From NCBI GenBank assembly GCA_049299095.1, contig JBAQWV010000143.1:54079-118078 (forward strand): a DNA stretch of 64,000 nt, written 5' to 3'. The position numbers and the translations under genes are program-made. Shown here piece by piece: positions 38,146 to 45,897 of the stretch. The notes below the pieces were generated by a model, which made no database searches, was not told the origin of the DNA, and saw nothing but the letters and a program-made list of their open reading frames with translations. The DNA comes from JAAEKA01 sp049299095 (GTDB lineage Bacteria; Chloroflexota; Anaerolineae; JAAEKA01). The first letter of the stretch is position 1; each line of letters opens with the position of its first letter.

Positions 38146-39156
38146 CTAGTTAAATGCCTCTACCCACATGCGCCACAGGGCTTGCTGCGCGGGATCGAAG
38201 GGCAGATAGAAGGTCACGCGCTCCAGCAGGCCGACGTAACGCATCTTGACCAGATAGGGGATTTCTGCGGGGCGACCTTCCACCGCGAACTGCGCCAGCA
38301 TTTCGTCACTAATCAGGTCGGACATCTCTTCCCAGCGTTGCCGCACCGCCAGACTGCTCAAACGCTCGCGAATGTCACTCCAGCCATGCAGGTCCATCAC
38401 TTTGCTGTAAGTGGGGGTGGAGGCATAAAACGCGACTTGGCTGCGCACCTGGGCGCGCGCTTGCGCCAGTTCTGCATCCGTTTGGCCGGTAATGATGAAA
38501 ACGCTGCTGGACAGCGCGATGTCGTCGCGCCGCCGGCCGGCCTTTTCCAGTCCCGTTTGTACATGCGGAACGATCTGCTCGCGCAGATAACGCGTAGTGT
38601 GGAAGGGATGCACATGCAACCCCTGACACAGCTCGCCCGCCAACTCGCACATGTGCGCGTTCACCGCGGCAATGTACACCGGAATCTGTGGCTGTTCCAG
38701 CGGGCCGGGGTTGAAGAAAGGGGCCATCAGCGTCAGTTTGTAGTACTCTCCGCGGAAATTCAGCCGCCCGCCGGTCTGCCACGCTTCCCATACTGCACGC
38801 ATCGCCAGAATGAACTCGCGCAGCCGCGCGGCGGGTGGCCCCCACGGCATCCCGAAGCGCCGTTCGATGTGCGCCTGCACCTGCGTGCCCAGACCGAGCC
38901 GGAAACGCCCGCCCGACGCCGCTTGTAAATCCCAGGCCAGGTGCGCCACCGAGGTGGGGTTGCGGGCAAAGGCCACCGCGATGGCCGTGCCCAGGCCGAT
39001 GCGCTGAGTGCTCAGCGCAGCCACGCCCAGCGGCAGGAAGGGATCGTGCTGGGTTTCGCTCGTCCACAGGGTATCAAAACCAATCGCTTCCGCGGCCTGG
39101 GCCAGCGTTTCAGCGTCGCGCAGCGATTGGCTCATCACAGCAACATCCAGTTTCAT
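38146..39156 (-). CDS. LLM-class F420-dependent oxidoreductase
   Basis: 336 residues from ATG 39156, preceded by AAGGAG at a 5-base spacing; the frame is open further upstream but the site decides the start. Luciferase-like TIM barrel: VAVMSQSLRDAETLAQAAEAIGFDTLWTSE at the N-terminus, then LGLGTQVQAHIERRFG and IPVYIAAVNAHMCELAGE, which fit F420-dependent LLM oxidoreductases (MSMEG_2256-like). The electron donor would be coenzyme F420; no F420 genes are seen. It is divergent from the sulfate transporter genes. Confidence 0.85.
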   Translation of the reverse strand: MKLDVAVMSQSLRDAETLAQAAEAIGFDTLWTSETQHDPFLPLGVAALSTQRIGLGTAIAVAFARNPTSVAHLAWDLQAASGGRFRLGLGTQVQAHIERRFGMPWGPPAARLREFILAMRAVWEAWQTGGRLNFRGEYYKLTLMAPFFNPGPLEQPQIPVYIAAVNAHMCELAGELCQGLHVHPFHTTRYLREQIVPHVQTGLEKAGRRRDDIALSSSVFIITGQTDAELAQARAQVRSQVAFYASTPTYSKVMDLHGWSDIRERLSSLAVRQRWEEMSDLISDEMLAQFAVEGRPAEIPYLVKMRYVGLLERVTFYLPFDPAQQALWRMWVEAFN

Positions 39157-39323
39157 GGCAACTCCTTGGGGATAAAATCGGGATCGGCGGGGACGCGGGG
39201 CCTTATGGTACACCGGAATGGGCGCGGCGACAAACAAGCGGGCGAATATCACAGCTTTGTCATGCCAGCGTCACACACTTTGTCACTGCCGCGTTTTATG
39301 CTGCGAACGAGCATTGCAAAGCT

Positions 39324-41246
39324 ATGTCTATCCTTCTTGACCACCTCACCAAACGCTACGCCGGGCATCCGGTCGTCAACGATGTGTCGCTGGAAATCGC
39401 CGATGGCGAATTCTTTGTGCTGCTTGGCTCCAGCGGCAGCGGCAAAACCACCGTTCTTAACATGATAGCCGGGCTGACTGGCATTGATCAAGGGCGCATC
39501 TGGCTACACGGGCGCGATGTCACCGACCTGCCCACGCAGGAACGGCGCGTCGGTTTCGTCTTTCAGAATTACGCGCTATTCCAGCACATGACCGTAGCCG
39601 ACAACGTCGAGTTCGGTATGCGGCTGCGCAAGTTGCCCGCGGCGGAACGGCGACGCTGGCGCGATCAGTTGCTGGAGCTGGTCGGGCTGGTCGGGCTGGG
39701 CCAACGAATGCCGCGTCAGCTTTCCGGCGGCCAACAACAGCGGGTCGCGTTGGCACGGGCGTTGGCGATTCGCCCCGACGTGTTGCTACTGGACGAGCCG
39801 CTGGGCGCGCTGGATGCCAAAATCCGCATAGAGCTGCGCCGCGCGCTGCGCGCCATTCAGCGCGAACTCCAAGTAACCACAATTTTGGTCACGCACGATC
39901 AGGAAGAAGCCTTTGAGCTGGCTGACCGGTTGGGCGTGATGAGCTTTGGCCGTCTGCTGGAGGTGGGCAGCCCCGACGAACTGTACCAGCGCCCGCAAAC
40001 CGAGTTTGTTGCCACCTTCCTCGGCACGGCCAATTTGCTGGTTGGGCAGGCTGTGGATGATGCAGTGCAGGTTGGCCCGGTGCGAATGCCGCTGGCAATA
40101 CCCACTGCTGCTGCCCACCCGCCTGCCTGGCCGGTCAAGTCGGAACAGCGGGTGCAGGTCTTATTTCGGCCGGAAGATGTTGTGCTGGCGCGCGACGAAG
40201 CTAGCTTGGATGCATCTTCGCTGGGTCGCGGGGTCATCGAGCAGGTCGTTTTTTCTGGCGCATACGAACGGCTGCGCCTGCGCCTGCCGCCGCTGCCCGG
40301 TGTACGTGCGATTGCGCCGCCCGTGGCGTTTGGCGAGGACATGATTTTCGTTGAGGCTAGCCGCCAGCAGGAACAATCGGCTGCGCTACCGCTGGCCGTA
40401 GGCGATATGGCTTGGGTGGGCGTGCGACGCGTGCATGCGTTGGCGCATCCGGGGCTGCACTTCCTGCTGCTAACGGACAGTTCGCCGACCGCGCAGGCCG
40501 CATTGAAGCTGGGCGGGCAACTGGCGCGCCTCGCCCACGCACGCGTGACTGTGCTGTGCTATGGACTGCCAGACGACGCGTTGCAACGGCACCTGCAACA
40601 GGCCAAGGAAACGCTGGGCAGCGGGCTGGCCGCGCTGGATGTACGCACCACCACAGAGCCGCTGGCATTGGCCGTGCATCGCGCCGCTGAGCAACAGCCC
40701 TACGATCTGGTGATTACAGCATTTGATCAAACGCACGATCTGGCGCTGGCCGAAGCCATACTGCAAGCTGGAGAGCACAACGTGTTGCTTGTGCCGCGTG
40801 CCCAGGAAACGCCGATGCGCGCACTGATTGCCGTCACCACCGGCGAGCCGGGCAAGGACGATATTCTGTTCAGCGGGCGGCTGGTGCGGCACATCGGTGC
40901 ACGGGCGACGTTGTTATCGGTGATCCATAACGCGGATGACACCGCGGCGCGCGCGCGTGCAGAACGCTTCCTGGAGGGCGGGATGCGCTCGCTGGAAATC
41001 ATGGGCGTGCCAGCTATCACAGCCGTGCGCAGTGGGCCGATCAGCAAGACCATCCAACAAGAACTGGCCGAGGGCTACGACCTGCTGGTGCTCGGCACGC
41101 CGCTGGCTGATCTGGGCGGGCGCATTGCGTTGAGGGGTGTGGTAGAGCAAGTGCTGCAAGGCGCAACCGGCAGCGCGGTCTTGTTGGTACGCTCGACGGA
41201 ATACTCCTACCATGAGCCTGTCATAGTAGACACTGTTCGCGTCTGA
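39324..41246 (+). CDS. Sulfate/molybdate-type ABC ATPase fused to two Usp domains
   Basis: 640 residues from ATG 39324, against about 350 for a normal CysA. Residues 1-235 are the ATPase: Walker A GSSGSGKTT (35-43), signature LSGGQQQR (about 133-140), Walker B VLLLDEP (about 153-159), then a D-loop and H-switch. A TOBE-like segment runs about 245-370. Residues about 374-490 and 494-625 form two Usp-like alpha/beta domains (HFLLLTDSSPTAQAALK; MRALIAVTTGE; VLGTPLADLGGRIALRGV; SAVLLVRS). The operon with binding protein and two permeases supports a sulfate/thiosulfate role. The Usp pair is inferred by pattern and may sense ATP or a small ligand. Confidence 0.82.
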   Translation: MSILLDHLTKRYAGHPVVNDVSLEIADGEFFVLLGSSGSGKTTVLNMIAGLTGIDQGRIWLHGRDVTDLPTQERRVGFVFQNYALFQHMTVADNVEFGMRLRKLPAAERRRWRDQLLELVGLVGLGQRMPRQLSGGQQQRVALARALAIRPDVLLLDEPLGALDAKIRIELRRALRAIQRELQVTTILVTHDQEEAFELADRLGVMSFGRLLEVGSPDELYQRPQTEFVATFLGTANLLVGQAVDDAVQVGPVRMPLAIPTAAAHPPAWPVKSEQRVQVLFRPEDVVLARDEASLDASSLGRGVIEQVVFSGAYERLRLRLPPLPGVRAIAPPVAFGEDMIFVEASRQQEQSAALPLAVGDMAWVGVRRVHALAHPGLHFLLLTDSSPTAQAALKLGGQLARLAHARVTVLCYGLPDDALQRHLQQAKETLGSGLAALDVRTTTEPLALAVHRAAEQQPYDLVITAFDQTHDLALAEAILQAGEHNVLLVPRAQETPMRALIAVTTGEPGKDDILFSGRLVRHIGARATLLSVIHNADDTAARARAERFLEGGMRSLEIMGVPAITAVRSGPISKTIQQELAEGYDLLVLGTPLADLGGRIALRGVVEQVLQGATGSAVLLVRSTEYSYHEPVIVDTVRV

Positions 41247-41259
41247 AAAAGGAAATCTT

Positions 41260-42330
41260 ATGACCTGCAAAAAACTTTTCGGTCTCATGTCTGTTTTGAT
41301 GCTAGCCTTGATCTTAAGCGCGTGCGGCGGCACAGCCTCAGCTCCCACGGAGGCCGCATCCAACGCGACCTCGGGCGGCAGCCAGCCCGCCACCTTGATT
41401 TTAGGCGCGTACACCACCCCGCGCGAAGCCTATGGCGAGCTGATCCCTTTGTTCCGGCAACAGTGGCAGCAGCAAACCGGCCAGGATGTCACTTTTGAAG
41501 AGTCCTATCTCGGCTCCGGCGCGCAGTCGCGCGCCATCGTAGAAGGATTCGAGGCTGACGTGACCGCGCTGTCGCTGGAAGCGGATATTAGCCGCATTCA
41601 GCAAGCCGGACTGATTACGCACGACTGGAAGGCTACACCCACCAAGGGCATAGTCAGCGATTCCGTTGTTGTGTTTGCGGTGCGCGCGGGCAACCCCAAG
41701 GCAATCAAGGACTGGGCTGACCTCGCCAAGCCGGGCGTGCAAATTTTGACCCCCAACCCCAAGACCAGCGGCGGCGCGATGTGGAACATCCTGGCGCTGT
41801 ACGGGGCCGCCCTGCGCGGCCATGTGGCGGGTGTGCCAGCCAATGATGAGGCCGCAGCCGTGGAATTCCTCAAGGCGGTCTTTCGCAATGTCACCGTAAT
41901 GGACAAAGGCGCGCGCGAAAGCATCACCAACTTTGAAAAAGGGGTGGGCGATGTCGCCATTACCTACGAAAACGAGGTGTTGGTGGCGCGCCAGCAGGGC
42001 CAAACCTACGATATGGTGATTCCCACCTCGACGATCCTGATTGAGAATCCCGTTGCCGTGGTGGACAGCTCGGTGGAGAAACATGGCAATCGTGCGGTGG
42101 CCGAAGCGTTTGTGCAGTTTTTGCTGAGCCGGCCCGCCCAGGAAATCTTCGCCAAATACGGGCTGCGCTCGATAGACCCGGCCGTGGCGACGGCGACCGC
42201 GGAGCAATACCCGCCCGTTGCCGATCTGTTCACGATTGATTATTTCGGCGGCTGGGACAAGGCCACGCCCGCCATCTTTGGCGATAACGGCGTTTTCACC
42301 CAGGCGATCCTGGAAGTACAGTCACAGTAA
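41260..42330 (+). CDS. Sulfate/thiosulfate ABC transporter binding lipoprotein
   Basis: 356 residues. Lipobox LILSAC near residue 22 followed by an A/S/T-rich linker. The mature part is like Sbp/CysP: LILGAYTTPREAYGELIPLFRQ, LGSGAQSRAIVEGFEADV and TPNPKTSGGAMWN are conserved ligand-binding segments. It binds sulfate or thiosulfate outside the membrane and feeds the CysT-CysW permease. AAAGGAA precedes the ATG. Its stop overlaps the next start (TAATG), so the operon is tightly coupled. Confidence 0.93.
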   Translation: MTCKKLFGLMSVLMLALILSACGGTASAPTEAASNATSGGSQPATLILGAYTTPREAYGELIPLFRQQWQQQTGQDVTFEESYLGSGAQSRAIVEGFEADVTALSLEADISRIQQAGLITHDWKATPTKGIVSDSVVVFAVRAGNPKAIKDWADLAKPGVQILTPNPKTSGGAMWNILALYGAALRGHVAGVPANDEAAAVEFLKAVFRNVTVMDKGARESITNFEKGVGDVAITYENEVLVARQQGQTYDMVIPTSTILIENPVAVVDSSVEKHGNRAVAEAFVQFLLSRPAQEIFAKYGLRSIDPAVATATAEQYPPVADLFTIDYFGGWDKATPAIFGDNGVFTQAILEVQSQ

Positions 42331-43172
42331 TGGCTGGTCGTTCTGTTCGCTTACCCTTGCACGCGGCGTCCTGGCGACGCCGGAGCCTGCGCGGTCTGGC
42401 GTTCGCGTACCTCGCGCTGATGCTGGTTATCCCGCTGGGGGTCATCTTCCAGGATGGCCTGCGCGCCGGGGTGAGCGGGCTGTGGGCGGCTGTCACCCAG
42501 CCGGTAGCGTGGGCCGCGCTGCTCTTGACATTGCGCACCGCCGCGATTATGGTGGTGATCAACACGATCATGGGCACGCTGACGGCCTATGTGCTGGTGC
42601 GCTATGAGTTTGCAGGCAAGTCTATCTTGAATGCCCTGGTGGACTTGCCATTGGCGATCCCGACGCTGGTCACCGGCGTAATGCTGGTGATTCTGTATGG
42701 CCCGCAGCAGCCGTTGGGTGGTTGGCTGGAACGCGCGCTGGGCTGGCGCATCATCTTTGCCCCGCCCGGCATTGTGCTGGCCTTGCTCTTCGTCACCTTT
42801 CCTTTCGTCGTGCGCGCGGTGCAACCGGTGCTGCTCAGCCTGGATCGTGCGGTGGAAGATGCCGCGGCCACGCTGGGGGCCGGGTCGTGGACGATCTTTC
42901 GCCGCGTGACCTTGCCACCGCTGCTATTACCGCTCACCAGCGGCGCGCTGCTCAGCTTTGCCCGCGCCATTGGCGAATTCGGCGCGATTATCATTGTGGC
43001 AGGCAATATCCCCCTGCGTTCGCAGACCGCGGCGGTGTATGTATGGGGCGAGGTTGAATCGGAGAATCGCTTTGGCGCGAGCGCAGTTTCTGTGGCGCTG
43101 CTGGCGATTGCCTTCACGCTGATCGTGGTGGTAGACTGGCTGCAAAGCCGCCGTCAGCGGGGCACAGTATGA
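42330..43172 (+). CDS. cysT: Sulfate/thiosulfate ABC permease, CysT-like
   Basis: 280 residues with six membrane helices. The EAA-type loop that contacts the ATPase is around residues 165-200 (EDAAATLGAGSWTIFRRVTLP). The first helices VIPLGVIFQDG and LVDLPLAIPTLVTGVML are typical of CysT/CysU. Overlaps binding protein and cysW (ATGA at 43169). It forms half of the membrane channel. Confidence 0.9.
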   Translation: MAGRSVRLPLHAASWRRRSLRGLAFAYLALMLVIPLGVIFQDGLRAGVSGLWAAVTQPVAWAALLLTLRTAAIMVVINTIMGTLTAYVLVRYEFAGKSILNALVDLPLAIPTLVTGVMLVILYGPQQPLGGWLERALGWRIIFAPPGIVLALLFVTFPFVVRAVQPVLLSLDRAVEDAAATLGAGSWTIFRRVTLPPLLLPLTSGALLSFARAIGEFGAIIIVAGNIPLRSQTAAVYVWGEVESENRFGASAVSVALLAIAFTLIVVVDWLQSRRQRGTV

Positions 43173-44014
43173 ACACGCCCTCTGCGGGCGCGCAGCGTCC
43201 GGTGGACAGGCGGCGACGCTGGCTGCGCCGCCTGCTGATCAGCATCGTCTTTGCCTACATCGCTGTGCTGATTGTCGCGCCGATTGGCGGATTGGCAGTC
43301 GGCGCGTTCGCGGAGGGGTTGGGGCCGCTGTTGACGACTTTTCGCGACCCCCAAGTGCTGCGCGCGTTTGGTTTGACGCTGCAAATCAGCTTGCTTGTAG
43401 TCGTGGTGCAGACGATCTTCGGCGCGATTGTGGCCTGGATTTTGGTGCGCGACACCTTCCCCGGCAAAAAGATCATTAACGGACTGATTGACTTGCCCTT
43501 TGCGGTGTCGCCGGTGGTGGTCGGCTACATGCTTTTATTGTTGTTTGGCCGCCAGGGGGTGCTCGCGCCGGTATTGAAGGCGCTGGACATTCGCGTGGCC
43601 TTTGCGGTACCGGGCATGGTGCTGGCGACAGCCTTCGTCACCCTGCCTTTTATGATTCGCGAGCTGGTTCCCATCCTGCAAGCCTTCGGGGTACAGCAGG
43701 AACAGGCCGCGGCTACGCTGGGCGCGAGCGGCTGGACGACCTTTTGGCGCGTCACCCTCCCCGCGCTGCGCTGGGGCTTTATCTATGGGATCACGCTGAC
43801 GCTGGCGCGCGCGCTGGGTGAGTTCGGTGCGGTGTTGGTGATCGGCGGCGGCATTCAGGGGCGCACTGAGACGGCCACGCTGTTCATCTACCGGGCGCTG
43901 GATGAGCGGCAATACGTCAGCGCCTACAGTGCCGCGTTGGCGCTGGGGGTGTTTTCGTTGTTGCTGGTGTTGGGAACGGAGTTTCTGCGCCGACGCGAGG
44001 AGCGCCGTCCGTAA
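43169..44014 (+). CDS. cysW: Sulfate/thiosulfate ABC permease, CysW-like
   Basis: 281 residues with six helices. It has LIDLPFAVSPVVVGYMLLLLFG and the EAA loop EQAAATLGASGWTTFWRVTLPALRWG, typical of CysW. It overlaps cysT by 4 bases. The gene is the last of the operon; downstream is an inverted repeat and then a convergent gene. With CysT it makes the permease for the fused ATPase at 39324. Confidence 0.9.
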   Translation: MNTPSAGAQRPVDRRRRWLRRLLISIVFAYIAVLIVAPIGGLAVGAFAEGLGPLLTTFRDPQVLRAFGLTLQISLLVVVVQTIFGAIVAWILVRDTFPGKKIINGLIDLPFAVSPVVVGYMLLLLFGRQGVLAPVLKALDIRVAFAVPGMVLATAFVTLPFMIRELVPILQAFGVQQEQAAATLGASGWTTFWRVTLPALRWGFIYGITLTLARALGEFGAVLVIGGGIQGRTETATLFIYRALDERQYVSAYSAALALGVFSLLLVLGTEFLRRREERRP

Positions 44015-44036
44015 GTAGCTGTTAAAGCTAAAATTC

Positions 44037-44084
44037 AGATTTCGGAAGTAGCAAACCGTCTCAAAACGGGGCCACTTCCCAAGT
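44037..44084. repeat. Inverted repeat between convergent genes, similar to the one at 33230
   Basis: TTCGGAAGT 44041-44049 and ACTTCC 44074-44079 form the arms, with CCGT and ACGG inside as a second pair (CCGTCTCAAAACGG). Compare the GGAAGT/ACTTCC element at 33230-33314. Confidence 0.45.
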
Positions 44085-44094
44085 CTGCCCACAT

Positions 44095-45066
44095 TTAGCC
44101 ACTGGTGAGGAGCAAGGGGCAGGGAAAATCAGGCAGCAGGCCGCCGAGTAGTGGGCGCAGTCGCCATTGCGCGGATGCGCCGCGAATGGCAACCCCGGCA
44201 ATTGCCAGGTCGTATGGCGTGCAGGCCAGTTCCTCGCGGATTACCGTTGCCGGCGCACCCTGTCGCAGATGCAGCACTGCGTCCAATTGCAGCGCGGCCA
44301 ACTGCTGCGCGACGCGCTGCATCTGAAAACCGAGCGCGTGATGCGGCGAAAGCAGGCTGGCAATGTCGTCCTGCGCGGGCAGGGCAGAAACAGCAGCGGC
44401 GTGAGGTGCGACCATCAAGGCCGTGGTCGCCGCGCCACTGGCATGGATCACGCGCGCAGCCCAAGTCAGCGCGGCATCGTCCACCGGATCGCCACGCCCG
44501 ATCAGCAACACGCGGCGCAGCGGCCAGCGCGGCTGACACGCGTACAACAAGGCCGGGCCGAGATCATCCTCTCCGGCGATCCTCGCCATGCCATTCTCCG
44601 GCGGCCAGGTGCGAATCAGCAGGGTGTCCGTGTTTGAGGCCGTTTCCGACGACGCGGAAACGGCCAACCGTGCCGTCAACAAGTGGGCGACTTGTTCCGC
44701 GTAGCGCGCAACCGCGGGGTGCGTGGTTGTGTCCAGTTGGATTGTCAGCGCGGTGATTGGTGGCTCGACAGTGAAGGCTAGTTTCAGCAGCCAGGCGTCA
44801 ATCTGGGCGGTGTCGCCCTGCACCCAGACGATCTCTGGTGCAGGTTCCTGTCTGGTGATGGCCGCTGTCTGCATGGCGCGCTCAACTGCGGCCCGCGCAG
44901 CTAAATCAGTCGGTTCAGCCAGCGCCACCGTGATGCGCCCTTGATCGCGCGCAATCGGCAGGGCATGAAAGCGTCGTGCGGTGGCGCTGTCTAGCCAGCG
45001 CGCCAGGTCGGGTTGAGGGGCGAGGTGCGCCAGGTCGAGGCGCGTGAGGGTGAATGTGTCTGGCAA
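44095..45066 (-). CDS. Protein joining an MshEN-like domain to a Usp domain
   Basis: 323 residues from a TTG start (no clear Shine-Dalgarno). The first 70 residues, with FHALPIARDQGRITVALAEPTDLAARAAVERAMQ, match the N-terminal MshEN (GspE/PilB) pattern, which in other proteins binds cyclic di-GMP. Residues about 170-320 are Usp-like (WPLRRVLLIGRGDPVDDAALTWAARV, GAPATVIREELACTPYDLAIAGV, CPLLLTSG). It is the last gene of the minus-strand group with the regulator and kinase upstream. The nucleotide-binding roles are inferred. Domain limits are approximate. Confidence 0.7.
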   Translation of the reverse strand: MPDTFTLTRLDLAHLAPQPDLARWLDSATARRFHALPIARDQGRITVALAEPTDLAARAAVERAMQTAAITRQEPAPEIVWVQGDTAQIDAWLLKLAFTVEPPITALTIQLDTTTHPAVARYAEQVAHLLTARLAVSASSETASNTDTLLIRTWPPENGMARIAGEDDLGPALLYACQPRWPLRRVLLIGRGDPVDDAALTWAARVIHASGAATTALMVAPHAAAVSALPAQDDIASLLSPHHALGFQMQRVAQQLAALQLDAVLHLRQGAPATVIREELACTPYDLAIAGVAIRGASAQWRLRPLLGGLLPDFPCPLLLTSG

Positions 45067-45168
45067 CGGTGAAGGCTCTTGTCGTTTTGAGCGTAGCTTT
45101 TAGCTATGCAAGTAACGGTTAGCATAGCGGCGGCGTATGACGCGGGGCGTGATAACCGCATGATAAAG

Positions 45169-45897
45169 CTATGACAAGTCCTGGCTGCGCGTCAAGCTGT
45201 AGCCCACACCGGGGATGGTTTCGATCACTGGCAACTGCAACGCGCTGGCGGTAGCTTCCAACTCCTTGATTTTGCCGCGCAGCCGCCGCACCAACTGGCG
45301 CAGCATGTCGCGGTCGGCCCCGTCCACCCCCCACACATGGTTGATAATGGCATCGGTGGTCAGCACATGGCCGGCGTTGAGCATAAGATAAGCCAGCAGA
45401 CGGCTTTCGAGCGCGGTCAGGCTCACCGGTGCCGCGGACGCGGCTGCTTGCTCTCCCTGCGCGCGGATTTCACGGCGGCTGGCATCCAGCGCGAGTGCGT
45501 CTACGCGTTGCGCGCCGCCTGCTGCCGTTGTGCGACCGGTACCACTGCGGCGCAGCACCGCCTGCACGCGCGCCACCAATTGGCGCGGGCTGAAGGGCTT
45601 GGTCAGGTAGTCGTCTGCACCGAGTTGCAAGCCATGTACGATGTCATCCTCGTCGCCGCGCACGGTCAACAGGATGATTGGCGTGGCGCTGTGTTGGCGC
45701 AGCGTGCGGCAGACCTGAAAGCCATCCAGTCGTGGCAGATTGACATCCAGCACCACCAAGTCGGGGGCATCCTCGGCAAAGTGACGCAGAGCCGCGTCGC
45801 CATCGTGCGCCAGTACGATTTCAAAGCCTTCGCGGCGCAGAGTAAACGCCAGCACATCAGCCAGCACACGGTCGTCGTCTACAATCAATGCTTTCAT
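45169..45897 (-). CDS. OmpR/PhoB-type response regulator
   Basis: 242 residues from ATG 45897. Receiver: IVDDD (acid pair), VVLDVNLP (phospho-Asp), T and K (LLTVRGDEDD, YLTKPFSP) all present. Wing-helix DNA-binding domain (about 145-240): LTALESRLLAYLMLNAG and VETIPGVGYSL, ending as usual. Start overlaps the kinase stop, so the two are translated together. It should regulate genes in response to the kinase. Confidence 0.92.
   Translation of the reverse strand: MKALIVDDDRVLADVLAFTLRREGFEIVLAHDGDAALRHFAEDAPDLVVLDVNLPRLDGFQVCRTLRQHSATPIILLTVRGDEDDIVHGLQLGADDYLTKPFSPRQLVARVQAVLRRSGTGRTTAAGGAQRVDALALDASRREIRAQGEQAAASAAPVSLTALESRLLAYLMLNAGHVLTTDAIINHVWGVDGADRDMLRQLVRRLRGKIKELEATASALQLPVIETIPGVGYSLTRSQDLS

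Noticed and set aside
38182..38928. Plus-strand open frame opposite the LLM oxidoreductase
   Set aside because: No family motif; the minus strand has the F420-LLM pattern and a Shine-Dalgarno.
38835..39323. N-terminal extension of the CysA-like frame
   Set aside because: The extension is a low-complexity translation of the divergent gene and the gap; the ABC domain begins at ATG 39324.
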